Source: Janthinobacterium sp. (GTDB lineage Bacteria; Pseudomonadota; Gammaproteobacteria; Burkholderiales; Chitinibacteraceae). From it: a stretch of DNA of 64,000 nucleotides. Of this stretch, positions 25,648 through 36,031 are shown piece by piece. The notes beneath the pieces are model-generated. The model was not told where the DNA came from, did not search any database, and was given only the letters and a program-made list of their open reading frames with translations. Within the stretch, counting starts at the first letter, position 1. The number at the start of each line of letters is the position of its first letter. The position numbers were made by a program, and so were the translations under genes. The stretch is taken from contig JANYCY010000091.1 of the NCBI GenBank assembly GCA_025360045.1, positions 16,199 to 80,198 on the forward strand. Direction: 5' to 3'.

Positions 25648-26556
25648 TTATTCCAGCGTGCTTGCTAATACTTTTAATACCAAGTCTTCATAACTTAGGC
25701 CCGCTTCACGCGCTGCCATTGGAAATAGACTATGTGTCGTCATTCCTGGCGCGGTATTGGCTTCTAATAAATAAGGATTACCCGCTTCATCCATTAAAAA
25801 ATCGATACGTGCCCAGCCTCGGCCGCCAAGTGCCCAAAAGGCTTGTTTGACGTAGCCAGCAATTTGCTCATTGAGTTGTGCAGACAAACCTGCAGGACAA
25901 CGGTAAACCGTGTCATCGCGGATATATTTGGCTTCATAATCGTAGAATTCTGTAGCAGGCTCGATCTTTACAAATGACAGCACTTGGTCGCCAAGTACAG
26001 CTGCGGTGTATTCTCCCCCACCAATGAACTGTTCGGCAATCACAATCTTGTCGTATTTGTAAGCTTCTGTAAACGCAGCGGCAAGATCCCCGGCATTTTT
26101 TACTTTACTCACGCCAATGCTCGATCCTTCGCAAGCGGGCTTTACAAATAGCGGCAAGCCTAGCTTGCGCTCAACAGCCGCAAAATCGCTTTCTGGGGTG
26201 AGAATTTCAAAGGCTGGAATCGGTAGATTAAGGGCTTGCCAAATGAGCTTGCTGCGCAGCTTATCCATGCCGAGCGCCGAGGCCAATACACCACAACCCG
26301 TGTAAGGGATGCCCATCACTTCAAGCGCGCCTTGCAAAGTGCCATCTTCACCAAATGGGCCGTGCAAGATCAGAAAAGCACGATCAAAACCTTCAGTTTT
26401 TAATGCTTCAAGTGGCTTGTTTGCTGGATCAAAAGCATGCGCATCCACGCCACGCGCTTGCAGGGCTTCCAAAACACCTTTGCCGCTCATTAATGACACT
26501 TCACGCTCTGCCGAAGTACCACCCATCACGACCGCTACTTTTCCGTATTTATTCAT
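25648..26556 (-). CDS. ddl: D-alanine--D-alanine ligase
   Basis: About 302 residues, DdlB-length. The N-terminal [21 protein letters not shown] is characteristic. ATP-grasp elements are [18 protein letters not shown] and the C-terminal [21 protein letters not shown], with metal-binding Glu and Asn. It makes D-Ala-D-Ala for Mur[10 protein letters not shown] at 26556 is the natural start; an in-frame ATG at 26610 would add residues derived partly from a palindromic repeat. Confidence 0.97.
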   Translation of the reverse strand: MNKYGKVAVVMGGTSAEREVSLMSGKGVLEALQARGVDAHAFDPANKPLEALKTEGFDRAFLILHGPFGEDGTLQGALEVMGIPYTGCGVLASALGMDKLRSKLIWQALNLPIPAFEILTPESDFAAVERKLGLPLFVKPACEGSSIGVSKVKNAGDLAAAFTEAYKYDKIVIAEQFIGGGEYTAAVLGDQVLSFVKIEPATEFYDYEAKYIRDDTVYRCPAGLSAQLNEQIAGYVKQAFWALGGRGWARIDFLMDEAGNPYLLEANTAPGMTTHSLFPMAAREAGLSYEDLVLKVLASTLE

Positions 26557-26586
26557 TTTTGCATGCTCAATCAAGCTGTTATTTCC

Positions 26587-26614
26587 GCGTGGGCACAAAA
26601 CCGTGCCCACTCTA
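26587..26614. repeat. GTGGGCAC-type palindrome between murC and ddl
   Basis: GCGTGGGCAC-aaaacc-GTGCCCAC (minus orientation similar), followed by TCTACA. It lies in the 106-bp murC-ddl gap. The adjacent stretch 26628-26690 repeats GATCAG several times, partly echoing the murC end. Confidence 0.65.
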
Positions 26615-26662
26615 CATATGACCCCTGATCTTTTTATCCGGGCTTGGGCTCGCTGATCCCTG

Positions 26663-28057
26663 TTACCTGATCGCTGATACCTTTAGCGGAACACCGCCTA
26701 TCGTGCCTGCGCCCATGGTGATAATCACATCGCCTTCTTTGGCCGCAGCCATGATGGCGGCAGGCATATCATTGATATCTGCTACAAATTGCGGCTCTAC
26801 CTTGCCCACTACGCGCACGGCGCGGGCTAGGCTGCGGCTATCTGCGGCCACAATTGGCGCTTCGCCGGCAGCATAAACTTCGCCAAGCAATAGGCCATCA
26901 ACCGTGGATAAAACTTGTACAAAATCTTCAAAGCAATCGCGGGTGCGGCTGTAGCGGTGCGGCTGGAAAGCCAGTACTAGGCGGCGGCCAGGAAATGCGC
27001 CACGCGCAGCGGCAATGGTGGCGGCCATTTCAACAGGGTGGTGGCCGTAATCGTCCACCAGCGTAAAGCTGCCGCCTGTTTCAAGTGCAATTTCGCCATA
27101 GCGCTGGAAGCGTCGGCCAACGCCTTGGAAGCCCGCCAGCGCGGATTGAATGGCGGCTTCATCTGCGCCAATTTCAATCCCCACAGCAATCGCGGCGAGT
27201 GCATTGAGCACATTGTGCATGCCGGGCATATTCAGCGTGATGGCGAGGCGGCGTGATTCGCCGTTTTCCCAAACTGCATCAAATTGCATACGCCCATCGA
27301 GCGCTACGATATTTTCAGCGCGCAGCATGGCATCCGCGCTGACACCATAGCTGGTGATTGGGCTGGTGACCTGCGGCAAAATCTCGCGGACATAGGGGTC
27401 ATCAATGCATAACACGGCACGGCCATAGAAGGGCAGATGTTGCAAGAAGGTAATAAACGCCTTCTTTAAATTATTAAAGTCATGGCCATAGGTATCCATA
27501 TGGTCTTGATCGATATTGGTCACCACCGAAATCACCGGTGTGAGCAGCAGGAATGACGCATCGCTTTCATCGGCTTCGGCCACTAAAAAGTCGCCATGGC
27601 CCAAGCGTGCATTGCTGCCTGCGGCGTGTAATTTGCCGCCAATCACAAAAGTAGGATCAAGCCCTGCGGCTTCTAAAATTGAAGCGGTCAGGCTGGTGGT
27701 GGTGGTCTTGCCGTGCGTGCCTGCAATGGCGATGCCTTGCTTTAAGCGCATCAGCTCGGCCAACATTTGCGCTCGTGGCACCACCGGAATCTTGCGGCTA
27801 CGTGCTTCGATCACCTCGGGGTTATCGTCTTTTACCGCGCTAGAAATCACCACCACGTCTGCATTGGCGACATATTCGGCGGCGTGGCCCAAGTGCACAT
27901 GCGCGCCCGCGGCAGCTAGGCGCTGCGCGCTGGCGTTATGGCCCAAGTCTGAGCCGCTGATCTCAAAACCGAGGTTGAGCAAGACTTCAGCGATGCCGCT
28001 CATGCCGACGCCGCCGATGCCTACAAAATGGATACGTTTAACTTTGTGTTTCATCAT
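26663..28057 (-). CDS. murC: MurC, UDP-N-acetylmuramate--L-alanine ligase
   Basis: 464 residues. The N-terminal Rossmann motif [17 protein letters not shown] is MurC-specific, and the ATP loop is [11 protein letters not shown]. The central and C-terminal Mur ligase domains contain DDYGHHPVE and FQPHRYSRT. It adds L-Ala to UDP-MurNAc. Two adjacent ATGs (28057, 28054) are both possible. It lies 5 bp after murG in the dcw operon. Confidence 0.97.
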   Translation of the reverse strand: MMKHKVKRIHFVGIGGVGMSGIAEVLLNLGFEISGSDLGHNASAQRLAAAGAHVHLGHAAEYVANADVVVISSAVKDDNPEVIEARSRKIPVVPRAQMLAELMRLKQGIAIAGTHGKTTTTSLTASILEAAGLDPTFVIGGKLHAAGSNARLGHGDFLVAEADESDASFLLLTPVISVVTNIDQDHMDTYGHDFNNLKKAFITFLQHLPFYGRAVLCIDDPYVREILPQVTSPITSYGVSADAMLRAENIVALDGRMQFDAVWENGESRRLAITLNMPGMHNVLNALAAIAVGIEIGADEAAIQSALAGFQGVGRRFQRYGEIALETGGSFTLVDDYGHHPVEMAATIAAARGAFPGRRLVLAFQPHRYSRTRDCFEDFVQVLSTVDGLLLGEVYAAGEAPIVAADSRSLARAVRVVGKVEPQFVADINDMPAAIMAAAKEGDVIITMGAGTIGGVPLKVSAIR

Positions 28058-28062
28058 CGTTT

Positions 28063-29130
28063 CTACTTGGCTAATTCTTCAATCACCGATACCACGCGCA
28101 TCGTGGCATCCGGTTTTGCCAAACCGCGGGCTAGCGTGGCGATAGCCAAACATTGCTCACGGTTGGTTTGGGTCAGTAATTGGGCAAACGCAGCGGCGCT
28201 AAATTCTTTTTGTGGCAATAAGAGGCCCGCTCCGTTTTCGCTTAAATAGCGGGCATTGCCGGTTTGGTGATCGTCTACTGCATGCGGGAAAGGCACGAGT
28301 ACTGCTGCCGCTCCTACGCAAGCCAGCTCGGCCACGGTCAGTGCGCCAGCGCGGCATAAAATAAGATCAGCGTTGGCGTAGGCCTCTGCCATATCGCTGA
28401 TAAAGGCCACGCAATCTGCTCTAACTCCCGCTGCGGCATAATTGGCGCGCAAGGCGTCGATATGCTTCTCGCCTGCCTGATGAATCACTGCCGGGCGTTG
28501 ATCTGCAGGCATTAAGGCCAGCGCCTTAGGGACTTCCTCGTTAAAGACCTGAGCGCCTAAGCTGCCGCCAACCACCAGTAGTTTAAGTGGCCCAGTGCGC
28601 CCAACAAAGCGTGCTTCAGGCAGAGCTAGGTCTTGTATTTCGGCCCTGACAGGGTTGCCAATGCAGCCTTCTTTGTTTGGAAATGCACTTGGGAAAGCAA
28701 ACAACACGCGGTTGGCAATTTTGGATAGCGTTTTATTAGTCAGCCCCGCCACCGAGTTTTGCTCGTGTATCACCAAAGGCAGCCACAACATGCGCATTGC
28801 TACGCCGCCGGGGAATCCTGTAAAGCCGCCAAAGCCAATCGCCACATCGGGCCTATGCTCAAAAATCACTTTGAACGCGCCGCAGAGTGCTTTGAGCTGC
28901 ACCACCGGTTGGCTGAGCTTTTTCAGCAGCCCCTTGCCACGCACGCCATCAATTTTGAGCGTGACCAGATCAATGCCATGTTCAGGCACGATGCGTGTTT
29001 CCATGCGCCCAGCCGCACCCAGCCAGATAATCTTCCAGCCGCGTGCTTTTAGCTCATTAGCTACCGCTAGCGCAGGGAAAATATGCCCGCCAGTGCCGCC
29101 AGCCATCACGAGCAGGGTACGTTTACTCAT
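28063..29130 (-). CDS. murG: MurG, lipid II-forming N-acetylglucosaminyl transferase
   Basis: 355 residues, GT-B fold. The N-terminal G-loop [17 protein letters not shown], the second G-loop [12 protein letters not shown] and the UDP-GlcNAc site [12 protein letters not shown] are conserved, and [16 protein letters not shown] is the C-terminal signature. It transfers GlcNAc to lipid I at the inner membrane. The start overlaps the ftsW stop by 4 nt (ATGA). Confidence 0.97.
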   Translation of the reverse strand: MSKRTLLVMAGGTGGHIFPALAVANELKARGWKIIWLGAAGRMETRIVPEHGIDLVTLKIDGVRGKGLLKKLSQPVVQLKALCGAFKVIFEHRPDVAIGFGGFTGFPGGVAMRMLWLPLVIHEQNSVAGLTNKTLSKIANRVLFAFPSAFPNKEGCIGNPVRAEIQDLALPEARFVGRTGPLKLLVVGGSLGAQVFNEEVPKALALMPADQRPAVIHQAGEKHIDALRANYAAAGVRADCVAFISDMAEAYANADLILCRAGALTVAELACVGAAAVLVPFPHAVDDHQTGNARYLSENGAGLLLPQKEFSAAAFAQLLTQTNREQCLAIATLARGLAKPDATMRVVSVIEELAK

Positions 29131-30314
29131 GTTCGGTACCCCCTGATCATTTGGCGATTTTCATAATCAATCCGCATTAACACGCCTAAAGCAATCAAAT
29201 TGGCCACAATGCCCGAGCCGCCAAAAGACAATAACGGCAAGGTCAAACCCTTAGTGGGCATCAGGCCCATATTCACGCCAATATTGATAAACGATTGCAC
29301 ACCCATCCAAATGCCAACGCCTTGTGCGGCTAAAGCTTGCCAGTGGCGCTCTAGCTTGGCGGCTTGCACGCCGATCATAAAGGCGCGAAAAATCAAAAAT
29401 ACAAATAGCAAAATCACCGTGGCAACGCCAAAAAAGCCAAACTCTTCAGCAATAATCGCCATCAAAAAATCGGTATGCGCTTCGGGCAGGTAGGAGAGTT
29501 TTTCCACACTGGCACCAAGGCCCACGCCACTCCATTCGCCTCGGCCAAAAGCAATCAGTGAGTGACTCAGCTGATAGCCCTTGCCGTACGGGTCTTTCCA
29601 CGGATCTAAAAACCCTAAAACGCGTTGCATACGGTAAGGCGAGCTGACCACAAGGCCAACGAAGGCCACGCCTAAAAAGATAAACAGCCCTGCAAATAGC
29701 TTCCAGTTAAAGCCACCTAAAAACAGTGCGCCCATGGCAATGGCAGTAATGACGGTTAAGGCACCAAAGTCAGGCTCGAGCAATAAAAGCGCTCCGACCA
29801 CCACCATGACCATAAACATCGGAAACAGCACTTTGGTCACGCTTTGCATAAACGTGCCGGTCATGCTGACGGCTTTGCGCACGGTGTAGTCCGCCGCATA
29901 AAGTACGACAAACAGCTTCATTAGCTCGGATGGCTGCAAGTTAATCACCACGAGCGACAGCCAGCGGCGGCTACCGTTTACTTCACGCCCCACGCCAGGA
30001 ATCAATACCATCAGCAGCAAAATCATGCCGATTAAAAACAAGGTGGACGAATACTGCTGCCATGTTTTGGTGGAGATTGAAAACGCAATAAATGCTCCTG
30101 CAATCCCAACGACTAAGAAAATCACATGGCGAATCAGAAAGTAGTTAGAGCGAAACCCCGTGTCTTTATCCACCTCGGCCATCGCAATGGACGAGGAGTA
30201 CACCATCACCAAGCCAATCGTCAGCAATAGGGTAATGCACCAGAACAAGGCCTGATCATAGGCGGCCATATTAGGTCGCAGCTTCTTGATCGCTTGAGAG
30301 AATAACTGGCGCAT
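29127..30314 (-). CDS. ftsW: FtsW, SEDS-family septal peptidoglycan polymerase
   Basis: 395 residues with about ten membrane helices after a cytoplasmic N terminus ([14 protein letters not shown]). SEDS signatures include [15 protein letters not shown], the ADTDF-like [17 protein letters not shown] and [16 protein letters not shown]. It works with FtsI (encoded at 36172) to make septal wall. Its start ATG overlaps the stop of the mini-ORF at 30314-30409 (TGATG), and that mini-ORF repeats the FtsW N terminus. Confidence 0.97.
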   Translation of the reverse strand: MRQLFSQAIKKLRPNMAAYDQALFWCITLLLTIGLVMVYSSSIAMAEVDKDTGFRSNYFLIRHVIFLVVGIAGAFIAFSISTKTWQQYSSTLFLIGMILLLMVLIPGVGREVNGSRRWLSLVVINLQPSELMKLFVVLYAADYTVRKAVSMTGTFMQSVTKVLFPMFMVMVVVGALLLLEPDFGALTVITAIAMGALFLGGFNWKLFAGLFIFLGVAFVGLVVSSPYRMQRVLGFLDPWKDPYGKGYQLSHSLIAFGRGEWSGVGLGASVEKLSYLPEAHTDFLMAIIAEEFGFFGVATVILLFVFLIFRAFMIGVQAAKLERHWQALAAQGVGIWMGVQSFINIGVNMGLMPTKGLTLPLLSFGGSGIVANLIALGVLMRIDYENRQMIRGYRT

Positions 30315-30409
30315 CAGGCCCCCAAACCTTTGAGTTCAGCATGACTCGGAGCATAAGCCGTAGTTATTAGGCGCAATCGCTTGATAGCCAGAGAGAATAG
30401 CTGGGCCAT
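30314..30409 (-). CDS. 31-residue mini-ORF between murD and ftsW (junction duplication)
   Basis: It begins [15 protein letters not shown], against Fts[16 protein letters not shown]: 9 of 13 identical in the first block, with synonymous changes such as TTA/CTA, GCG/GCT, CTG/TTG and CGA/CGC. It ends ELKGLGA-stop, against MurD VKGLGS-stop. Its start lies 1 nt after the murD stop and its stop overlaps the ftsW start (TGATG). GGGAG before it, and GGGGG before ftsW, are duplicated ribosome-binding sites. It is too short for routine gene calling. Confidence 0.6.
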   Translation of the reverse strand: MAQLFSLAIKRLRLITTAYAPSHAELKGLGA

Positions 30410-30410
30410 A

Positions 30411-31814
30411 TTAGCTCCCTAAGCCTTTAACCGCAGCGATAAAGACTTCGGCGCGGTGGTGATAGTTGCGGTACATATCGAGGCTGGCACAAGCAGGAGA
30501 AAGCAGAACTACGTCGCCGCTTTCAGCAAAGTTGCTGGCAAATTGCACGGCCATTTCCATGGTGGGCAGTTGCAACACGGGCAGCAGGTTTTCTGCTTCC
30601 GAGTCATCAGAATCATCAGCATCTATAAATGGCGATTGAGCTTCGTTGAGTGCTTCGGCCAAAATCGGTGCGTCACGGCCAATCAAAATTACTGCGCGGC
30701 AAATGCGCTCACAAGCAGCTTTAAGTGGGCGGAAATCCTGGCCCTTGCCATCGCCGCCAGCGATCAATACAACGGGGCGAGTCATGCCTTTGAGCGCCGC
30801 TTCGGTAGCGCCGACATTGGTGCCTTTGGAATCGTCGAAGTATGCAACGCCATTGATCGTGGCAACAAACTCAACCCGGTGCGCAAGGCCTGTGAATGAT
30901 TTCAGTGCAGCGAGCAGCGGGGCGGTTTCTAAGCCAATGGCACGGCAAAGCGCGATGGCGGAAAGTGCATTGACTGCATTGTGTAAGCCAGCTACAGGCA
31001 GATCGGCCGCATTAAAGAATGCTTCCTTGCCGCAGCTTAAAGTGAATTCGCTGCCTTTTAGACCGTATTCATCTGCTGTGCGTGGCTCATCTGCGCCAAA
31101 CCACACGGTCTGGCGTGATTCCAGCTCAGCCGCCATGGCAAGACAATGAGCGTCTTCACGGTTTAGCACCACGACGCCTGTGCCCGCAAAAATAGCCGCC
31201 TTGGTGGCGGCGTAATGGGCCAGATTTTTATAACGGTCTAAATGGTCTTCGCTGATATTCAACACCGTTGCTGCATCGGCATTGAGAGAGCGGGTGGTTT
31301 CAAGCTGAAAGCTGGAAAGCTCAAGTACAAACACATCAGCATCCGGCGTTGCAGTTAGCGCATCCAGTACCGGCAGGCCGATATTGCCCGCCATTACGGT
31401 TTTTAAACCGGCGGCTGCACACATCTGGCCAACCATGCTGGTGACTGTCGATTTACCGTTAGAGCCGGTAATCGCAATGACTTTAGCGGCAGAACCTGCA
31501 ATCGCTTGTGCGAACAATTCCACATCACCTAAAGCTGGCACACCACGGGCGATGGCAGCGGCAATGGCTGGCGTGGCAAGTGGCACACCCGGGCTAACAA
31601 TCAGCGCATCGGCATCAACAAACGTGGCATCACTGAACGCGCCTAAGCGCAATTCGATGTTTGCATGGGCGGCATGAAGTTGCTCAACATTAGGCGGAGC
31701 GCTGCGGCTGTCGGCCACAGTCACGCGCGCGCCTTGGGCGGCCAGCCACTTAGCAGCAGAAAAGCCCGATTCGCCTAAACCCACAACGATGCAATGTTTG
31801 CCTTGGTAATTCAT
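30411..31814 (-). CDS. murD: MurD, UDP-MurNAc-L-Ala--D-glutamate ligase
   Basis: 467 residues. N-terminal VVGLGESGFSAAKWL, the ATP loop ITGSNGKSTVTSM, NISEDHLDRY and the C-terminal DDSKGTNVGATEAAL are all MurD hallmarks. It adds D-Glu to the stem peptide. It ends VKGLGS, a sequence echoed at the end of the following mini-ORF. A CCACGGAG hairpin repeat separates it from mraY, so the operon carries a long hairpin at this point. Confidence 0.97.
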   Translation of the reverse strand: MNYQGKHCIVVGLGESGFSAAKWLAAQGARVTVADSRSAPPNVEQLHAAHANIELRLGAFSDATFVDADALIVSPGVPLATPAIAAAIARGVPALGDVELFAQAIAGSAAKVIAITGSNGKSTVTSMVGQMCAAAGLKTVMAGNIGLPVLDALTATPDADVFVLELSSFQLETTRSLNADAATVLNISEDHLDRYKNLAHYAATKAAIFAGTGVVVLNREDAHCLAMAAELESRQTVWFGADEPRTADEYGLKGSEFTLSCGKEAFFNAADLPVAGLHNAVNALSAIALCRAIGLETAPLLAALKSFTGLAHRVEFVATINGVAYFDDSKGTNVGATEAALKGMTRPVVLIAGGDGKGQDFRPLKAACERICRAVILIGRDAPILAEALNEAQSPFIDADDSDDSEAENLLPVLQLPTMEMAVQFASNFAESGDVVLLSPACASLDMYRNYHHRAEVFIAAVKGLGS

Positions 31815-31846
31815 TTTTTTCTCTTCAATGTCTACAAGCTAAGCTA

Positions 31847-31995
31847 AAACCCAAATCTTGAACCACGGAGGGCACAGAGAACACGGAGTTACACGGAGAA
31901 AACCTTCAGAACGGATAAATGCAGGTGTGATTCTCTTGCCTTTCTCCGTGGCCCTCTGTGTTCTCCTTTTCCTCCGTGGTTCAAAACCTAGGTTT
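31847..31995. repeat. CCACGGAG hairpin repeat inside the dcw operon (mraY-murD)
   Basis: Complete copy with both arms: AAACCCAAATCTTGAACCACGG at the left, CTCCGTGGTTCAAAACCTAGG at the right. It occupies nearly all of the 193-bp gap between mraY and murD, otherwise one of the few large gaps in the cluster. Transcribed, it would form a long hairpin that could lower or stabilise distal expression. Confidence 0.85.
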
Positions 31996-32007
31996 GTCTT
32001 TCAATAA

Positions 32008-33096
32008 TTAACGCAGCTTCAGCGTGGCTAAACCGGCCAATACCAACAGCATGGTGATAATCCAGAAGCGCACGACAACTTGTGTTTCTTTCCAGCCTTT
32101 TAATTCGTAATGATGGTGAATCGGGGCCATTCTAAATACCCGTTTGCCACGTAGCTTAAAGCTGGCGACTTGAATCATTACCGACAGCGCTTCCATCACA
32201 AATACACCGCCCATAATCAGCAAAACGATTTCTTGGCGAACAATCACTGCCACAATCCCAAGGCCAGCGCCGAGGGCTAATGCGCCCACATCGCCCATAA
32301 AGACTTCGGCGGGGTAGGCGTTAAACCATAAAAATCCCAAACCTGCACCCGCCATGGCGGCGCAGAAAATCACTAGCTCACCCGCGCCGGGTACAAAGGG
32401 CACGCCGAGGTATTTGGAAAACACCACATTGCCTGCTACATAGGCAAACACACAGAAAGCAAATGAGATCAGCACAGTAGGCATAATCGCCAAGCCATCT
32501 AAGCCATCGGTAAGGTTGACGGCATTACTGGTGCCAACAATCACAAAGTAAGTCAGGGTACAAAAGCCAATCGCACCGAATGGATAGAGAATCTGCTTGA
32601 AAAAGGGCACAACAAAGCCGGTATTGGCAGGCAGGCTACCGCCGGCATGCACCAGAAATACCCCCGCACCAATGGCGATCAAGGATTGCCAGAATAATTT
32701 GGCTTTGGCCGACATGCCCTTGGGGTCTTTCAGTGCAATTTTGCGGTAGTCATCAACAAAGCCAATCACGCCGGTGGCCATGGTCACGATCAGCGCCAGC
32801 CAAACATATTTATTGCGTAAATCGCCCCATAGCAGGGTGGTGAGGCCAATCGCCAGCAGAATCAGCGTGCCGCCCATGGTGGGCGTGCCTGCTTTAATCA
32901 AATGGCTTTGCACGCCATCGGTGCGAACAACTTGGCCTACTTTTAAATCGGTGAGTTTTTTAATGACCCAAGGGCCCATCGACCATGAGATGCCGAGCGC
33001 CGTCATGGTCGCCAGTACCGCTCTAAGGGTGATGTAGTTAAAAACGTGAAAGGCGCGAACTGATTCGCCAAGCCATTGAGCTAACAGCAACAACAT
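32008..33096 (-). CDS. mraY: MraY, phospho-MurNAc-pentapeptide translocase
   Basis: 362 residues, ten membrane helices. Catalytic and binding motifs are FVDDYRKI (Asp pair), [13 protein letters not shown], and the [11 protein letters not shown] histidine motif near the C terminus. It transfers the phospho-sugar-pentapeptide onto undecaprenyl phosphate to make lipid I. It follows murF with no gap. Confidence 0.97.
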   Translation of the reverse strand: MLLLLAQWLGESVRAFHVFNYITLRAVLATMTALGISWSMGPWVIKKLTDLKVGQVVRTDGVQSHLIKAGTPTMGGTLILLAIGLTTLLWGDLRNKYVWLALIVTMATGVIGFVDDYRKIALKDPKGMSAKAKLFWQSLIAIGAGVFLVHAGGSLPANTGFVVPFFKQILYPFGAIGFCTLTYFVIVGTSNAVNLTDGLDGLAIMPTVLISFAFCVFAYVAGNVVFSKYLGVPFVPGAGELVIFCAAMAGAGLGFLWFNAYPAEVFMGDVGALALGAGLGIVAVIVRQEIVLLIMGGVFVMEALSVMIQVASFKLRGKRVFRMAPIHHHYELKGWKETQVVVRFWIITMLLVLAGLATLKLR

Positions 33097-34464
33097 TTAC
33101 ATCTTCTCCAGAGTGTTCATCACTACGCCATCAACGACGCGTTCCATGCGCATAAAACGCGAGCCTTTGACCAAAACGGTGGCCGTTGGCGTTAAATCGG
33201 TGCGCAGCGTTGCAATCAAGGCTGCAACGTCGGCAAAATGTTTACTGCTTTCGCCAAATGCCTCACTCGCCAGCTGCATTTGTTCTCCCAGCGTGTACAG
33301 CGATTGAATGCCTTTTTCCCGAGCATAAGCGCCAATTTCCTGATGGCGCTCTGGGCCATCGCTGCCAATTTCGCCCATATCACCTAGAACCAGTAGCGTT
33401 TCAGCTCCAGTTTCGGCGAGCACGTCCACAGCCGCTTTCATTGAATCGGGATTGGCGTTGTAGGTATCGTCAAATACTTTTGCGCCATTAAAGGCTGTCT
33501 TGCTTTGCAAACGGCCTTTGCTGCCTTGGTAGTTGGCGAGGCCGCTGGCGATATCTTCTGCGCCTATTTTTAAAGCGTGGCTCACGGCCGCTGTGCCCAA
33601 GGCATTGAGCACATTGTGTAGGCCGGGGATTTGCAAATCGACTTGGGCCGAATCATTCGGCGTACATAGGGTAAATTGCGCGCCCTGTGTATGCGCACAG
33701 AGATTGCGGGCATACACATCGGCATTGCTCAGGCTAAAGCTAACCTGCGGATGATCTTTAGCCAGCTCGCGCCAAAGGGGAGCGTAGTCGTCATCGGCGT
33801 TGATAATGGCGTAACCACCGGCCACTAGCCCTGCAAAAATTTCACCCTTCGCTTGGGCCACACCGGCCACGCTGCCAAGCGCTTCTAAGTGGCAGCGACC
33901 GGCATTATTAATAATGGCGATATCGGGTTTGGCAATATGAGTGAGATAGCTGATTTCATCGAAATGATTCATGCCCATTTCGGCCACCACATAGCGATGG
34001 TTTGCTCTTGCCGCCAGCAGCGTCAGCGGCAGGCCGATATGGTTATTTAGATTGCCATAGGTGGCGTGCACCGCATCCTCACCAACAGAGTGGCTGAGCA
34101 CGGCGGAAATCATTTCTTTTACCGTGGTTTTACCATTGCTGCCGGTGACACCAATGACGATTTGGCCGACGTTATTTTTTAACAGTTCACGCCAAAACGC
34201 CGCCAGCTGACCAAGGGCGGCCAGTGTGTCGGCCACTAAAATATGCGGCCCAGCAATGGGCGTGTCGACGATGGCGGCGATAGCACCGGCGGCAATGGCT
34301 GCCTCGGCAAAGACATTGCCGTCGAAGTTGTCCCCACGTAAAGCAATAAATAAATCACCCGCACGGATATCACGGCTATCGGTGGTGACCCGCGTAAAGC
34401 GTGCCTCACCCTTACCCTTAAGCGTGCCTTTGATAGCCTGTGCGGTTTCTAGCAGCGACAACAT
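33097..34464 (-). CDS. murF: MurF, UDP-MurNAc-tripeptide--D-Ala-D-Ala ligase
   Basis: 455 residues. The ATP loop is GVTGSNGKTTVKEM, with AEMGMNHFDEI, the DDTYNANPDSM motif and LGDMGEIGSDG, all typical of MurF. It starts MLSLLETAQAIKG. Its start codon overlaps the stop of the 28-residue mini-ORF upstream (TAATG), whose beginning resembles this MurF start. Confidence 0.97.
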   Translation of the reverse strand: MLSLLETAQAIKGTLKGKGEARFTRVTTDSRDIRAGDLFIALRGDNFDGNVFAEAAIAAGAIAAIVDTPIAGPHILVADTLAALGQLAAFWRELLKNNVGQIVIGVTGSNGKTTVKEMISAVLSHSVGEDAVHATYGNLNNHIGLPLTLLAARANHRYVVAEMGMNHFDEISYLTHIAKPDIAIINNAGRCHLEALGSVAGVAQAKGEIFAGLVAGGYAIINADDDYAPLWRELAKDHPQVSFSLSNADVYARNLCAHTQGAQFTLCTPNDSAQVDLQIPGLHNVLNALGTAAVSHALKIGAEDIASGLANYQGSKGRLQSKTAFNGAKVFDDTYNANPDSMKAAVDVLAETGAETLLVLGDMGEIGSDGPERHQEIGAYAREKGIQSLYTLGEQMQLASEAFGESSKHFADVAALIATLRTDLTPTATVLVKGSRFMRMERVVDGVVMNTLEKM

Positions 34465-34550
34465 TATTTTTTCTTCCCTGCTGATTGGCCGCGCGGAATG
34501 AGCGTGGTCATGAGGCCTTTGAGAGCCGGAGCGAATAGTTGCAGCGACAT
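34464..34550 (-). CDS. 28-residue mini-ORF between murE and murF (junction duplication)
   Basis: The peptide starts MSLQLFAPALKG, against MurF MLSLLETAQAIKG, and ends SAGKKK-stop, against MurE LARKKK-stop. At the DNA level the last 23 nt (TCAGCAGGGAAG..TAATG) match the murE end at 21 of 23 positions, including the purine-rich ribosome-binding site. Its ATG overlaps the murE stop and its stop overlaps the murF ATG, both as TAATG. Confidence 0.6.
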   Translation of the reverse strand: MSLQLFAPALKGLMTTLIPRGQSAGKKK

Positions 34551-36031
34551 TATTTTTTCTTCCTTGCTAAGGCGCGGTTGGCAATGGCGACATCATCGAA
34601 AGGATGTCGAATGCCGGCGATTTCCTGATAGGTTTCGTGGCCCTTGCCTGCAATCAGTACAACGTCTTTGGCGGTGGCCACATCAATGGCGTCGCTGATG
34701 GCTGAAGAGCGATCTGAATCAATACTGTAATTGGCGTGTCCTGTGCCTGGCACGCCGGAAACGCCGCGCACGATGTCTTGGATAATGGCTTGTGGCGTTT
34801 CGCTACGCGGATTGTCTGAGGTGATAATCACCGCGTCGGCAAGGCGGCAGGCGATCTCGCCCATCAATGGACGTTTGCCTTTATCTCGGTCGCCACCGCA
34901 GCCAAAGATGCAATAGAGGCGGCTTTTTTCTGGCATGGATTCACGCAGGGTCGCCAGCGCTTTTTCTAAGGCATCAGGGGTATGGGCGTAATCAACCACT
35001 ACTAGCGGGCGTTCGTCACCGCCTAGTTTTTGCATGCGGCCCGCAGCGGGCTGAATTTGGCTGAGTATATTGGCGGCTTTGGCCAAGGGCACATCGGCAG
35101 CCAGTAAGACAGAGAGGCAGGCGAGTAAATTGCTGGCATTAAAGCGGCCCAGCATTGGCGAGTTGATATTGCATAGGCCGTAAGGCGTTGCAACTTCCAT
35201 CTCTAGCCCAGAGAGCGTGAGCACGATTTTAGTGGCGCGAATGCCGCCATTTTCTAAGCCATAAGTCAGCACACGCGGTGCTTTGCATTGCGAGGCTAAC
35301 TCGCGGCCAAAGGCGTCATCAGTATTGATGACGGCGGCTTTTAAGCCTTGCCAATTAAATAACTGTGCTTTCGCTGCACCATAGCTGCCCATATCACCGT
35401 GGTAATCCAGATGATCACGGGTCAGATTGGTAAATACGGCTACATCAAAGTTTGTGCCATGCACACGGCCCTGATCTAAGCCATGCGAGGAAACTTCCAT
35501 TGCAATATGGCTAGCGCCTTCTGTTTTGAGGCGGGCTAGCCAACCTTGCAAGGTCACAGGATCGAGCGTGGTATGCGTCGAGCTTTCTAATTTATCCACA
35601 AAGCCATTGCCCAGCGTGCCGAGCACACCGGTTTTGTTGCCGAGTAAATTAAAGGCTTGCGCCAACCACACCGCGATCGAGGTCTTGCCATTGGTGCCGG
35701 TAATGCCAGTCACAAAGAGGGATTGCGACGGATTGCCAAGTAAATGGGCGGCCACAATACCGGCCTGAGCGCGGAGTTGTGGAATCGCCAAATTAGGGAT
35801 GCTCCAAGCTGGGTTCCATACAAACTCGTCGCTTTCCCACAGTACTGCGGCGGCACCTGCGGCAATGGCATCGCTAATATAGCTGCGGCCATCGGCATAT
35901 TCGCCCTGAAAAGCGAGAAACACATCGCCAGGCTGAACGCTGCGGCTATCAACCACAAGGCGTGCGCCCGCCGCGATGGCATCAATCGCAGGAAGGTCGA
36001 GAGTAGGGAGGTTCCAGCTCACAGCTTTCAT
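34550..36031 (-). CDS. murE: MurE, UDP-MurNAc-L-Ala-D-Glu--meso-diaminopimelate ligase
   Basis: 493 residues. The ATP loop GITGTNGKTS, VDYAHTPDALEKAL and the DNPRSE motif (the Arg that selects meso-DAP over lysine) are present. It adds mDAP to the stem peptide. AAGGAAG lies 6 nt before the ATG at 36031. That ribosome-binding site is itself part of a repeated ftsI end in the ftsI-murE gap. Confidence 0.97.
   Translation of the reverse strand: MKAVSWNLPTLDLPAIDAIAAGARLVVDSRSVQPGDVFLAFQGEYADGRSYISDAIAAGAAAVLWESDEFVWNPAWSIPNLAIPQLRAQAGIVAAHLLGNPSQSLFVTGITGTNGKTSIAVWLAQAFNLLGNKTGVLGTLGNGFVDKLESSTHTTLDPVTLQGWLARLKTEGASHIAMEVSSHGLDQGRVHGTNFDVAVFTNLTRDHLDYHGDMGSYGAAKAQLFNWQGLKAAVINTDDAFGRELASQCKAPRVLTYGLENGGIRATKIVLTLSGLEMEVATPYGLCNINSPMLGRFNASNLLACLSVLLAADVPLAKAANILSQIQPAAGRMQKLGGDERPLVVVDYAHTPDALEKALATLRESMPEKSRLYCIFGCGGDRDKGKRPLMGEIACRLADAVIITSDNPRSETPQAIIQDIVRGVSGVPGTGHANYSIDSDRSSAISDAIDVATAKDVVLIAGKGHETYQEIAGIRHPFDDVAIANRALARKKK

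Noticed and set aside
31815..32007. Duplication of the mraY end across the hairpin repeat
   Set aside because: Only a short shared ATTGAA-type stretch is seen on the two sides; the similarity is too weak to claim alongside the other junctions.
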